Assembly (NCBI GenBank): GCA_964023275.1
Contig: OZ029914.1
Span: 15,956,049 to 16,020,048 of the forward strand
Length of the DNA: 64,000 nt
Direction: 5' to 3'
Source of the DNA: Norana najaformis
Lineage: Eukaryota; Annelida; Clitellata; Crassiclitellata; Hormogastridae
Shown: positions 46,521 to 57,095 of the stretch, piece by piece
Layout of the letters: each line of letters begins with the position of its first letter
Numbering within the stretch: position 1 is the first letter of the stretch
Made by a program: the position numbers and the translations under genes
The notes under the pieces: generated by a model
What the model saw: the letters and a program-made list of their open reading frames with translations, nothing else
Databases searched by the model: none
Told to the model about the DNA's origin: nothing

Positions 46521-46592
46521 GATTCCTCGCTCAGCCGATGGACACATGGCGTGTTAACAAATGTCTTACTTACTTACTTACTTACTTACTTA
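46521..46592 (+). repeat. Retroposon tail family with (CTTA)n end, copy 5
   Basis: GATTCCTCGCTCAGCCGATG, ACATGGCGTGTTAACAAATG, then seven CTTA units. Confidence 0.8.
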
Positions 46593-48159
46593 TTCCTTAC
46601 TGATGCCGTTGAATTTAGCCATGGAATAAGATTCGTCATGTATCCGGGAATTTCAACATACATTGCAAACTGAAACTTGATACTTTTGTACCCATATTCT
46701 GTTTATAAACTGATTCTGTTCTTCGACTGACATCCGATTCCATGGCTAACTTCACGGACGTTTGATTAAGTAAGCAACACTTGTTTACTAACTCTACGCT
46801 TTCGCTTTTCCACTGTCTCCTTCTCATTTTGTTTCTCTCTGTGTATCTCTGATTCTGTCTGCCTGTCTTTCTGTACGTATGTCTGTCTGTTTGTCTTTCT
46901 CCCCAAACCCCAGACAGGTGAATGTAGAGTAATAATTCTCCAAAATAACTGTCAACAACGAGTATTTGCAGTCAAAAGACGCGACCTTTAGTGAAAATTT
47001 ATATCGTTGCGTGGACTCGTTTGCTTCCTCAGTAGACATTTCGGCGAAATTGACCATGAAACAACAACCCACAGAAAGAGAATATCCAGTGAAGCACTCG
47101 TCCAGCTTAGCGGTCATTTCCCGATTCACACGGGGCAGTCAAGAGAACCTCCGAAGGAAGTAAAACCCGTGAATGTACCGACTGATGCTAGGCTTTATTG
47201 CCGGACGCTCTTACTGTGCCGACCCCCGAAGGCGCCTTTACGACTTGGAGCACATGCTACGGTCTAATCCAAAACGGAAGCATCAACAGGGATGGCAGTT
47301 TATTTTCAACATTCCTTCTTTGTCCATTTTTCTGTATCTGCAGTTCCTATTTTCTTCTGTCTGCTTGTATTTGTATCTTTCTTTCCTGTCTGTCGATTGC
47401 TCTGTCTGTAGTGAAGCCTTCCCTCAGCAGACATTGAGGTTTATTTCTTATTTCTCCTGTCTATTGTTCTGTCTCCCTCTGTTCCTCTTTCTCTTTCTCT
47501 TTCTCTTCGCCCTCTCTCTCAGTCTCTCTCTACCCCATCCAACTCTTTCATTGTCGACCACTCTTCTCTTTATTACAACCTTTCCCGACCACCTTTCAAC
47601 TCAAAACACTCTTCACCTTCCTCTTTTGCTGCGATTTCTCTCTTTCCCTTCCATCTTTTCCTTCACTTCCTATGTTCTTTCGCCTTTCTTCTTTTTATTT
47701 CCTTCCCTCCATCACCTCTGTCCTTCCATATCACTCGCTTCCGCATTTCCTTCCTTCCACCTGTTCACTTGAAACGTTCATATTTTCTTCGCCTCTTTGT
47801 TTCTGCGGAGCCATAAATACTTTCGCTGTTCTACGCAGTTGTACCAAGCAAATGCAACATTGCTCATAAACGAATGACGTTCCTGTATACAGTTGGAGTG
47901 TAGTACATTCCTTAGACTCAGTCTGTCTCACCCACTCGACATAAATCGAAAGCCACAATTGCGTACCACCCACGAAACTGTTCAGTCAGAATGCAGTGCT
48001 CTGCTGACTCAACCACTGCAACCACAGCTCATCTATTCTACCGTTCGACATACATTCATCTTCCTTTCCTCACTCATCTCCCTATTCTTTTACTCCTTCG
48101 GCGATTCTAGTCATCCTTCAATTCGTCATCCAGCCTCCTCTCTCTGTCTCACTTCTTGC
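46593..48159. other. Intron, pyrimidine-rich in part
   Basis: 47320-47770 is strongly CT-rich, giving Leu/Phe/Ser frames. No supported gene. Confidence 0.45.
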
Positions 48160-48390
48160 CCCATTCCCTGAACCCATCCATCCGTTCATCCACCCTCCCA
48201 TCCATCCATCCACCCACCCATTCATCCACCCATCCATCCACTCATCCATCCACTCACCCATCCACCCATCCATCCATCCATCCACCCATCCATCCACTCA
48301 TCCACCCACCTTTCCATCCACCCATGCATTCACCCATCCAAACACCCATTTATCCATCCACCCATCCATCCATCCACTCATTAATCAATC
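48160..48390. repeat. (CATC)n tetranucleotide array
   Basis: CATCCATCCACCCATC runs of about 230 bp. Confidence 0.9.
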
Positions 48391-48722
48391 ACAGCCAGAA
48401 ATCCCCAAACGCCAACATCCGTAACCCACCCAGGAACCAATTCCAAACTTCAACGCATCGATCCAGCGATCGCCATGTGCACAGTCAGCGAATCCTCTCC
48501 CATCCATCCGTCCGTCTGTCGTTCCATCGGTCATCTCCTGGCGCAGCTTCATCGGAGACCCGTTCGACGGGCTGCCCGCAACGCATGCTCCTCAGTCGAC
48601 TCGACCCCATTCATCGCCAAGCCACGTCACACCATAACCGTATTACGAAACAGCGTTCATCGTCAACACTTCCTGTCGTTCGAATCCGTTAGTCTCTGGC
48701 GGTCCAGTTGAAAATTGTTATA

Positions 48723-50893
48723 TTACACAGGCCTGCATATTAATGGTTTCCAATTTTTTTCTTCACCGTTTTAGGTGTTTTCATTGGTATTCAGTTAGCT
48801 GAATTCAAACATGCACGGGTTTTTCCTCTATCACGTACGGTTTTTTCCACAAGTGAATACAAACATCCAGGAAGACCTAGCAGAGTGGGAAACGCTTATT
48901 TACAAAGAACTTAAAAATTGTTACAATGAACTCAGCTGGATTTTTCATTCATTCATTTGTAAATGTTTGTCACAGGTGCCGAGAAGTCAGAAATCTTTAT
49001 AATATCTTTTCTTCTTCCCTTCAAAGCTCCTTCTAGAACTGTTTCTCTTGTACACTGCTTGCGGTTCTTCCCTATGCAACATCCAGCAGTAGTCTGCTAT
49101 CATGTTAACGTTCCACTGACCCTGATACCTCCGTTCCATTTCCTTTATGTCCTGGTGGAATCTCTCTCCTTGTTCTTCACTGACAGCACCTAGATTTTCT
49201 GGGAAATAGCTTAGATGGGAGTTCAAAAAGTGGAGCTTCAAGCTCATTGAGCAGCCCAAGGCTTTCAAGTTCTTCATCATGTTTCCTACGATGTTCTCGA
49301 AGTCACTGTCTCTATAGTTGCCAAGAAACCTCTTTACCACTTCTTTAAAGGATTGCCAAGCCGATCTCTCAATTTCTTTCATTTTGGTATCAAATATCTC
49401 GTCCCTCATGAGTTTTCGAATGTCAGGACCGACGAAAACCCTTTCTTTCAGCTTCGCTTCTGACAACCGTGGAAACTTGCGTGCAAGATACTTGAAAGTA
49501 TCACCATCTTTTGGAAGGGCTTTCACAAACTGCTTCATGATGCCAAGTTTGATGTGAAGTAGAGGTAAGAGTACTTTTCTTGGCTCCACCAAAGATTCGA
49601 AGTGCACGTTCTTTTCTCCTACTTTTAGTGTCCTGCTTGGCCACACCTTCTCAGTCCAGTGCTTGGCTTTAGCACGGCTATCCCATTCGCAGAGGAAACA
49701 GGGGTACTTGGTGTAGCCGCCCTGTTGACCAAGGATATTAGAGATCACTTTAAGATCGCCACAGGTGGTCCATTCGTATTTCTTGTAGTTCAGTTTGGTC
49801 AGGATGAAGGCTAAATTGTCATACTTCTCTTTCAAATGAACGGAATGTCCAACCGGTATAGAGGCGTATTTGTTGCCATTGTGAAGAAGGGCAGCTTTTA
49901 GACTTCTTTGTGATGAGTCAATGAAGAGTCTCCAATCGTGAGCCTCATGCTGAACTCTGAACATTTGCATCAGACCGGTAACATCGGAGCAGTAAACAAG
50001 TTCACCGTCTTGAGAAAAGTAAGGCACGTAGTCTTTCTCTCGGTTTCTAAACCAACTAAAAGAAGTTCCAGGAGTCAACAAGTTCTTCTCCTGGAGCCTA
50101 GAACCTAGCAACTGAGCGGAATCTTTCGAAAGAGCCAGATCTCGAATCAAGTCGTTCAATTGTGATTGTGAAAACAGTTCGGGCTCACTGCTGTCGTGTG
50201 GAAATTCCTCATCAGAATTGCCATCTGACTCACTCCCCGATGGCCCACTCACATCGCTTAGGCTTTCTGGAGGCAAAGGTATGGGAATGCCAGGTCCATG
50301 AGACACAGGGCGCAGTGCAAATTCCAGGTTCATGCGCAGTCCTTCCACGCAACTGGAACAAACTCGATGTGGGACCCATGCCTTGTCCTGGTCTCCAAGC
50401 CTTACACCGAAGTATGCAAAATACACTTTCTCAACAAAGTCCGTGACCTTCCGCTCTTGCTTTTTCACTAACAGTTCGCCACAGATATAACAAAACCTGT
50501 CAGGAGAATTAACACATCCTCTTGAAGCCATGACAGTCATAAATGTATACACCAGACTTAACCCTTTCACGTCGTTAATGTAAAAACCGGACTTAACCCT
50601 TTCAGGCCGAGGTTCAATTTCGCATTTATGAAAACATAACAAGAATTCGGGTGTCTTCATTACTACATTATAATAAAATATATTTTTCATTATGTGCATG
50701 TATTTGTAATTGTGTTTTCAATGTAAAATAGCATTTCTGCGGAAAAATTGAACTTTCCAACAAAAAATCCCAATTTGTGTCAAAACTGTATGTGTTAGAA
50801 TTTTTACAATATTTTTCCAGAAATGACCGTGTAAAAATCTATAAGAAGCACCATTTACTTTGAAGAAAAAAATTTCATCGCAGACTTGTGTTA
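48723..50893 (-). mobile_element. DNA transposon family B, copy B1, complete ends
   Basis: Element 48726-50890 (2165 bp). The left end is CACAGGCCTGCA. The right end is CGCAGACTTGTG, the reverse of CACAAGTCTGCG, so the ends match at 9 of 12 positions, and both continue into an AATTTTTTTCTTCA block. The flank TTA is duplicated (48723-48725, 50891-50893). The ends resemble family A (CAC-GGCC--CA followed by a T-rich TTTTTTCTT block), tying the two families together. Confidence 0.8.
48987..50531 (-). CDS. Putative DDE transposase, family B (open, with N-terminal deletion)
   Basis: 514 aa from ATG at 50529-50531, chosen because MASRGCVNSPDRFCYICGEL aligns with the family A start. Open frame continues upstream but is not conserved. 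CxxC pairs at 14-17 and 58-61; core LFIDSSQRSL (D205), TTCGDLKV (D259), CFLC 278-281, LHIKLG (H326), HFLNSHL (434-440), SEEQGERFH (E452/E453) and C-terminal basic residues. The spacing D205-D259 equals that of family A. Against A it lacks about 30 residues after the second CxxC, including the third CxxC pair: the frame jumps from EGLRM to NLEFALRP. This looks like an in-frame deletion, so B1 could make a protein but perhaps not a competent one. B2 does not reach this region in the window. Confidence 0.78.
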   Translation of the reverse strand: MASRGCVNSPDRFCYICGELLVKKQERKVTDFVEKVYFAYFGVRLGDQDKAWVPHRVCSSCVEGLRMNLEFALRPVSHGPGIPIPLPPESLSDVSGPSGSESDGNSDEEFPHDSSEPELFSQSQLNDLIRDLALSKDSAQLLGSRLQEKNLLTPGTSFSWFRNREKDYVPYFSQDGELVYCSDVTGLMQMFRVQHEAHDWRLFIDSSQRSLKAALLHNGNKYASIPVGHSVHLKEKYDNLAFILTKLNYKKYEWTTCGDLKVISNILGQQGGYTKYPCFLCEWDSRAKAKHWTEKVWPSRTLKVGEKNVHFESLVEPRKVLLPLLHIKLGIMKQFVKALPKDGDTFKYLARKFPRLSEAKLKERVFVGPDIRKLMRDEIFDTKMKEIERSAWQSFKEVVKRFLGNYRDSDFENIVGNMMKNLKALGCSMSLKLHFLNSHLSYFPENLGAVSEEQGERFHQDIKEMERRYQGQWNVNMIADYCWMLHREEPQAVYKRNSSRRSFEGKKKRYYKDF

Positions 50894-50929
50894 TTAACGA
50901 CGCGATGAAACGTGTAAACCCCACTAAAT

Positions 50930-51046
50930 GCATCCATCTATCCACCCATCCATCCACCCATCCATCCACGAAATGCATCCATCTATCCACCCATCCACCC
51001 ACCCATCCATCCACCCATCGATCCACGAAATGCATCCATCCACCCA
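50930..51046. repeat. (ATCC)n array, imperfect, with 48-bp higher-order unit
   Basis: AAATGCATCCATCTATCCAC starts three times (50923, 50968 and about 51028), so the tetranucleotide run has been duplicated as larger blocks. It starts about 35 bp beyond the family B right end. Confidence 0.75.
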
Positions 51047-51671
51047 AGTGACTTCGCTACGCAGTCAGAAAAGCATGCGTCCGTATCCGGTGAGATGTAA
51101 ATGACTCAATTTGTTCCTCGCAGTCTGTCCGTGAGGATTTCCCACTCGTTGGCTTAGGCCCATATCTAGAAGCTCCCAAAGATTTTCAGCGATCTAGATC
51201 AGCCGATCTTTAGCCGATATCTTTCCTCTAGAATGATCGTAATAGTGATTGTGATGTTGCAGTTTGGCTGGTAGGCGGCTGCTATGGAAGAGATGCCACT
51301 CTTACAGAACTCTGACATAGACACGTGATTCCCGTAAATCTTCCTCTGAATAGTATTTGTGTATGAGTATTCATGTCTTATGAGTATTTATGTGTATGAA
51401 TATTCATGTATATGAATATTAATATGTATGAGTATTCAAGTCTTATGAATATTTTTGTGTATGATTGTGTACATGAATAAACCTGTCCGAAAAAAATACG
51501 TACGCTAGAACAAGCTCAAATCATTGAACCAACATTTATGAGATCTAAATTGAACTAGACACTCTCATTCCTTACTTATTTACTATTAAGCAACTATAAA
51601 CATTTTTGGAACTTCTGCATGGCCATGTCTTAGTGATTTTCAGAGGTAATAAGAGGTTCTATATAACTGTT
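51047..51671. other. Intron; AT-rich tandem phrases
   Basis: 51355-51475 carries repeated GTGTATGAGTATTCATGT-like phrases. No gene. Confidence 0.5.
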
Positions 51672-51758
51672 CAGGTACATACATATATACATACATACAT
51701 ATATACATACATACATACATATATACATACATATGTACATACATACATACATACATAT

Positions 51759-51789
<31 letters not shown>

Positions 51790-51806
51790 CATACATACAT
51801 ACATAT

Positions 51807-51837
<31 letters not shown>

Positions 51838-51892
51838 CATACATACATACATATATACATACATATATACATACATGCATATATATACATGC
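51672..51892. repeat. (ACAT)n microsatellite
   Basis: About 220 bp of ACATACATACATATATACAT. All frames through it are open by composition only. Confidence 0.95.
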
Positions 51893-52754
51893 AATGATAA
51901 TTTTTATAGTTCGTTAAAGAAACCTTTAAAATGACATCATATAACTACGTAATTAGTTCCATTAACTCTAACCTTTAATGGCTTTCAGTGTTACATTTTT
52001 ATGTCCAAATAAGAATTATGGTGCTAAACTGTTGCTTTCAGAATTTCCGGACAAAGGATGGCATACTCTGGGGACTTAAGAAACTCCTGCAAACAATTGA
52101 CTTAACCGGATCTTTCAAACGCAAATCTATTAATATAATTTCAACAAATATAGGCCTACTATAATTTATCATGCAGTTTCTTATTTCTGAACACCATATT
52201 ATATGCAAATACAAATATTTTGAATATATATGGGTTTATAGTCTGATTGCGAGTGACATTGGTCTCGGCATGTTATCGTTATTATGGGTCTGCAAATATA
52301 TATATATATATTATGTATTATGTATTATGCATACATATGTAGATATCCTCAATAACGGAAAAGTATATATGAATAATACGACTGTCACAGATGTACAAAA
52401 TATCGGCTGCAATTGTATATCATTGCATGTCTGACTCGTGAGAGCAGGTGGTTGGTATCCCGCTTTTTCTAACATTCCCGGTCAATGGGTCTTCTGCCTG
52501 CTTTCATGATTTCAGTTTTGTAAATAATGCAGTATAAAATTAGTTTTGGGATTTTACAGGTTTCGTGAATTTTACCAGGGCTGCAATTTAATAGTAGTTG
52601 CATAATGCAACTGAAACTTGCATAACGATAGCAAGCAATTGACATTTCGGCCCTTGCAGATGAATTGTACTGGAACTGTCAATCAAACTTTCAGCAACCC
52701 GTTTCCAGGTTTTGGCCCGTCTCCTAGGAAACTATCTTAGCTATCTGTTTGTTT
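51893..52754. other. AT-rich intron, nothing recognised
   Basis: No gene. (AT)n lies near 52298-52312. Confidence 0.4.
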
Positions 52755-52935
52755 GGCTGTCCATCCATCCATCCATCCATCCGTTCGTCCATCCATCCAT
52801 CCGTCAGTCCAACCATCCGTCCATCTGTCCATCTGTCCATCTATCCATCTGACTCTCCATCCATCCTTCCATCCATTCATCCAGCCATCCATCCATTCAT
52901 CCATCTATCTATCGAGCCATCCGGCCACCCAGCCA
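52755..52935. repeat. (CATC)n array with variants
   Basis: CCATCCATCCATCC grading into CCATCTGTCCATC. Confidence 0.9.
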
Positions 52936-53052
52936 CCTCTCTCAGTTCAGTGTGAGGACAGGAATTTGTAGTTTCATGGCAGTGGAAAACATCCCTGCTG
53001 TGGCTTTCTGGTCTTTGCCTGCTGTTGAATGCTTCAACTATCCAATCTATCC

Positions 53053-54148
53053 GTTAGTTAATAATAGTTCTTTCAGTTAGTTAATAATAGTTCTTTCAGT
53101 TAGTTAATAATAGTTCTTTCAGTTAGTTAATAATAGTTCTTTCAGTTAGTTAATAATAGTTCTTTCAGTTAGTTAATAATAGTTCTTTCAGTTAGTTAAT
53201 AATAGTTCTTTCAGTTAGTTAATAATAGTTCTTTCAGTTAGTTAATAATAGTTCTTTCAGTTAGTTAATAATAGTTCTTTCAGTTAGTTAATAATAGTTC
53301 TTTCAGTTAGTTAATAATAGTTCTTTCAGTTAGTTAATAATAGTTCTTTCAGTTAGTTAATAATAGTTCTTTCAGTTAGTTAATAATAGTTCTTTCAGTT
53401 AGTTAATAATAGTTCTTTCAGTTAGTTAATAATAGTTCTTTCAGTTAGTTAATAATAGTTCTTTCAGTTAGTTAATAATAGTTCTTTCAGTTAGTTAATA
53501 ATAGTTCTTTCAGTTAGTTAATAATAGTTCTTTCAGTTAGTTAATAATAGTTCTTTCAGTTAGTTAATAATAGTTCTTTCAGTTAGTTAATAATAGTTCT
53601 TTCAGTTAGTTAATAATAGTTCTTTCAGTTAGTTAATAATAGTTCTTTCAGTTAGTTAATAATAGTTCTTTCAGTTAGTTAATAATAGTTCTTTCAGTTA
53701 GTTAATAATAGTTCTTTCAGTTAGTTAATAATAGTTCTTTCAGTTAGTTAATAATAGTTCTTTCAGTTAGTTAATAATAGTTCTTTCAGTTAGTTAATAA
53801 TAGTTCTTTCAGTTAGTTAATAATAGTTCTTTCAGTTAGTTAATAATAGTTCTTTCAGTTAGTTAATAATAGTTCTTTCAGTTAGTTAATAATAGTTCTT
53901 TCAGTTAGTTAATAATAGTTCTTTCAGTTAGTTAATAATAGTTCTTTCAGTTAGTTAATAATAGTTCTTTCAGTTAGTTGATAATAGTTCTTTCAGTTAG
54001 TTAATAATAGTTCTTTCAGTTAGTTAAGTTCTTTCGGTTAGTTAATAATAGTTCTTTCAGTTAGTTAATAATAGTTCTTTCAGTTAGTTAATAATAGTTC
54101 TTTCAGTTAGTTAATAATAGTTCTTTCAGTTAGTTAATAATAGTTCTA
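53053..54148. repeat. 23-bp satellite array, ~48 near-identical copies
   Basis: The unit is GTTAGTTAATAATAGTTCTT plus TCA. Only two departures are visible: a G for A at about 53979, and one unit near 54025 with a 5-bp deletion and a C-to-G change. No spacers, so it is not a CRISPR array. The homogeneity implies recent expansion or assembly smoothing. Confidence 0.97.
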
Positions 54149-55337
54149 CTGTGGCCATAGCAGCAGCAGCGTTTATTACATGCATTGGTCTCATTACATA
54201 TAACAACAACACCAACAACGATGATAATAATAAGAATAACTACAACAACAACAACAAATATTGATTATAGAACTTAGTGGGATCAATAATGAAAGAGTAA
54301 CAGGGAGCGGTAGGCAAGTACATGTAAGCTGGTGATGAATGTTTATGGTGTTTTTGGAATCGGTAATGAGACGAATGCTGTGTAATAAACGTTACTGCTG
54401 CCATGGCCACAGCAGAAATGAGCCCAAGCAACATGACTGAAACGTATAAAGAGATATACATAGGCAGGCAGGCAGACAGACTCGTAGATAGGTATAGTGA
54501 TAGGTAGACCGCTCGGCAGACACAGATACAGAGATGGAAGGACGTGAACAGTTGCAGACGTAGTGAATAATGTATGACATAACATGTCTCTGTAGATGTA
54601 TCTTTGTCTGTATCTGTCTCTAGCACTGACTTTACCGCTTTCCGTTTTCCCCTCTTTCTCTGTTTCCCACAAGACACAAATATAAAGAAACAGACCTACA
54701 CCGATATAGGGATAGATATAGAAGGATCTACAGACAGTTTCAAACATAGGCACACAGGAACACAGGCACAAAAGGAGCTAACACTACAGAGAAAGAGACA
54801 CATAAATACAGACGGAAATAGACAGAATGAGGCAGAAACAGACACATAGAAACAGAGAGGCAGAAATACTCTAGCATAGAAGAAACACAAAGTTAAGCAG
54901 ACAAAGCCACACATAGCCTTACACAGAGAACGAGACAGACAGACAGAACACGCGACTAAGGTGCTAAGGAGTGCCATAAAATTCCGGTAATAAATCGCCC
55001 TATTGTTCTTATCAATTCCAGTTCTTTTACAAGGCTATAGGGGAAGCCATAAAGACTGGATTGGTCACGCAATTACCGTTCACGGCAGGGTATTCAAAGC
55101 AGAGCAGAGACAATGAACATTTTACTACTCCAACTGCCTCATTGAAACCACTGCCAGACCCCAACGCTTCTAGATCTTACGGCTCAAGTGCCGACAAGAT
55201 GAACGCAATCTCGAAACACGTCTGACAATTATTCGCCAATTTCCCACCATTTATCGAGAATCAAACTGCGGGCATTATGAAGGAAAGTCTGGCCTTTACC
55301 CCTCGACCTCACATGACATACAATCTATTATGTTTCA
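54149..55337. other. Intron, nothing recognised
   Basis: (AAC)n-like sequence at 54199-54258 and purine-rich 54680-54950. No gene is supported. Confidence 0.4.
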
Positions 55338-55392
55338 AATTGCTTATCCACCATAGGCTGCCAGAGAGGCAGCCTATGGTGGATAAGCAATT
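55338..55392. repeat. Perfect 25-bp inverted repeat, 5-bp loop
   Basis: Arms AATTGCTTATCCACCATAGG+CTGCC (55338-55362) and the exact reverse complement (55368-55392) around AGAGA. It sits at the 5' edge of the retroposon-tail repeat shared with 2390-2550. Confidence 0.95.
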
Positions 55393-55490
55393 ATGTACTG
55401 ACCTTCTGGATTATGACCTGATTGCGGCTTGGCTTTGGTGCGCCATCGGTTGATGCCGTGTGCATCAGACACCGGCGCATTAGAAGTTAC
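55393..55490 (+). repeat. Retroposon 3'-tail repeat (partner of 2390-2550)
   Basis: GACCTGATTGCGGCTTGGCT, TGGTGCGCCATCG, GACACCGGCGCATTAGAAGT, then TACTAATTA and AT-rich sequence. Confidence 0.7.
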
Positions 55491-55496
55491 TAATTA

Positions 55497-55612
55497 TTTA
55501 TACATACAATATATTATATTTATACATAATATATAATATTATATATAATATAATTTATATATAACATTTATATTTATTTATATATAGTATAACATATTAA
55601 TATATTTCAAAG
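55497..55612. repeat. AT-rich simple sequence
   Basis: TATATAATATTATATATAAT and similar. It directly follows the retroposon tail. Confidence 0.85.
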
Positions 55613-55617
55613 AAAAC

Positions 55618-55965
55618 ATGTCAGCAAATGCGTATTACTGTACTACGATAAAAATTCGACAAAGGAAATGGATTGGTCACATACTGAGAGGAGACTTCCT
55701 CCTAAGAATCATCACAGAGAAAAGAATGGAACGCAAAAAAACAAGAAAAAGACCTGGGCAGATGTCTTTGGATCGGGTGATGACGGACAGACACAGCGAC
55801 CTGAAATAGGTGGCATAACTTCGTGAGTAATGGCTCCACTGGACACTTGGACCTCACGGAGAGCAGAGAACCGAAAGAAGAATGTGCGAACGGTAATTGG
55901 CAGGTCGACTGTTGAGCACATGAGGCAATAAAACGAGAAATATTGGCCAATATAAGAAGTTTAAA
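55618..55965 (+). mobile_element. LINE ORF2 C-terminal fragment, decayed
   Basis: Reads TIKIRQRKWIGHILRGDFLL and RKKTRKRPGQMSLDRVMTDR. The IGHILRG...RGRPR-like pattern is the C-terminal end of many LINE ORF2 proteins. The frame stops at 55807-55809, but recognisable sequence continues in other frames to about 55965. Both ends are truncated. Confidence 0.6.
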
Positions 55966-55991
55966 TGAGAAGACCACTGCGCCTAAAGAAG

Positions 55992-56372
55992 AATCATAAG
56001 AACATGATCTGACGCATAGCTAATCTCCAAATAAATCATAAGAACATGATCTGACGCATAGCTAATCTCCAAATAAATCATAAGAACATGATCTGACGCA
56101 TAGCTAATCTCCAAATAAATCATAAGAACATGATCTGACGCATAGCTAATCTCCAAATAAATCATAAGAACATGATCTGACGCACAGCTAATCTCCAAAT
56201 AAAGCATAAGAACATGATCTGACGCACAGCTAATCTCCAAATAAATCATAAGAACATGATCTGACGCATAGCTAATCTCCAAACAAATCATAAGAACATG
56301 ATCTGACGCATAGCTAATCTCCAAACAAATCATAAGAACATGATCTGACGCATAGCTAATCTCCAAATAAAT
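55992..56372. repeat. 42-bp tandem array, nine copies
   Basis: The unit starts AATCATAAGAACATGATCTG and ends CTAATCTCCAAATA. Copies differ at one or two sites (CATAGC/CACAGC, AATA/AACA, AATC/AAGC). 42 is a multiple of three and the unit has an open minus-strand frame (LEISYASDHVLMIY per unit), but no start context or flanking exon supports a protein. Confidence 0.97.
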
Positions 56373-57095
56373 ATGATTGATGAAGAGTGAAGTGTCAGAT
56401 GCAGTTGTGGAATCTAAAGACTTTTGGCAAAGATGAAGATAAATGATGTGAGACTGTATGTTTGCATGTCATAGAATCGAAATAAAAATAATTTGTATAA
56501 TATATAATTTGCTTAAGAATGCTTTAATACGGTGCAGCAGAGAGATCCCCATGAAGCAAATTCACATAATTAAAGTAAAAAGCCAAAAGAGAGATAGCCA
56601 CTGTGACGACAAAGCATGACAGTCTCGTGAAAACGCATCTATATACGCCTATGTAGCCAATTGGAGAATGTGGATGACCTTGTGTATGTGATTTTTAATT
56701 ATTAAACAGTACCAGTAACACCATGTGCACAATATCGAGACATGAATAGCATAAATAAAAATGCAATAAAGTAAATAAACAATACAGTAACACCATACAC
56801 AAAGTATATATAGTATACAATGTATGTGAATGTCCAAAGACTATCTGCAGCGACACCATCTCGTCCGGTTCTAGCATGGAGGACGAGTTACTGTATTTAG
56901 GTCTATGTGTGGGTAAATGTTAATGATATCTTGTAGCAAATTAGACGAACCACTTAGCGTGACTTACGGGTTCCCACTGCTTCACGTTGACGCCTATTGA
57001 TTAACGTACTAATTGAAAACCTATTTTAATGAGGTTTTCAGGAAAAGCTAAATCAATCGAATTAAAACTAATATATCACAATTCATATAACTCAC
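56373..57095. other. Intron next to the Kv1 5' exon donor
   Basis: AT-rich and unassigned. The minus-strand GTGAG donor is 57091-57095. Confidence 0.5.

Noticed and set aside
48811-49002. 63-codon plus-strand frame (MHGFFLYHVRFFPQV...) in B1, also open in B2 at 63069
   Set aside because: It is antisense in the 3' part of the element. Most of the differences between the two copies change an amino acid, and conservation is explained by the copies being young.
51606-51917. Tyr-Ile-His-Thr and Met-Tyr-Val-Cys repeat proteins
   Set aside because: Translation of an (ACAT)n microsatellite on either strand.
53053-54148. CRISPR-like array
   Set aside because: Units are directly contiguous with no spacers and the genome is eukaryotic; it is a satellite. 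The same reasoning applies to the 42-bp array at 55992.
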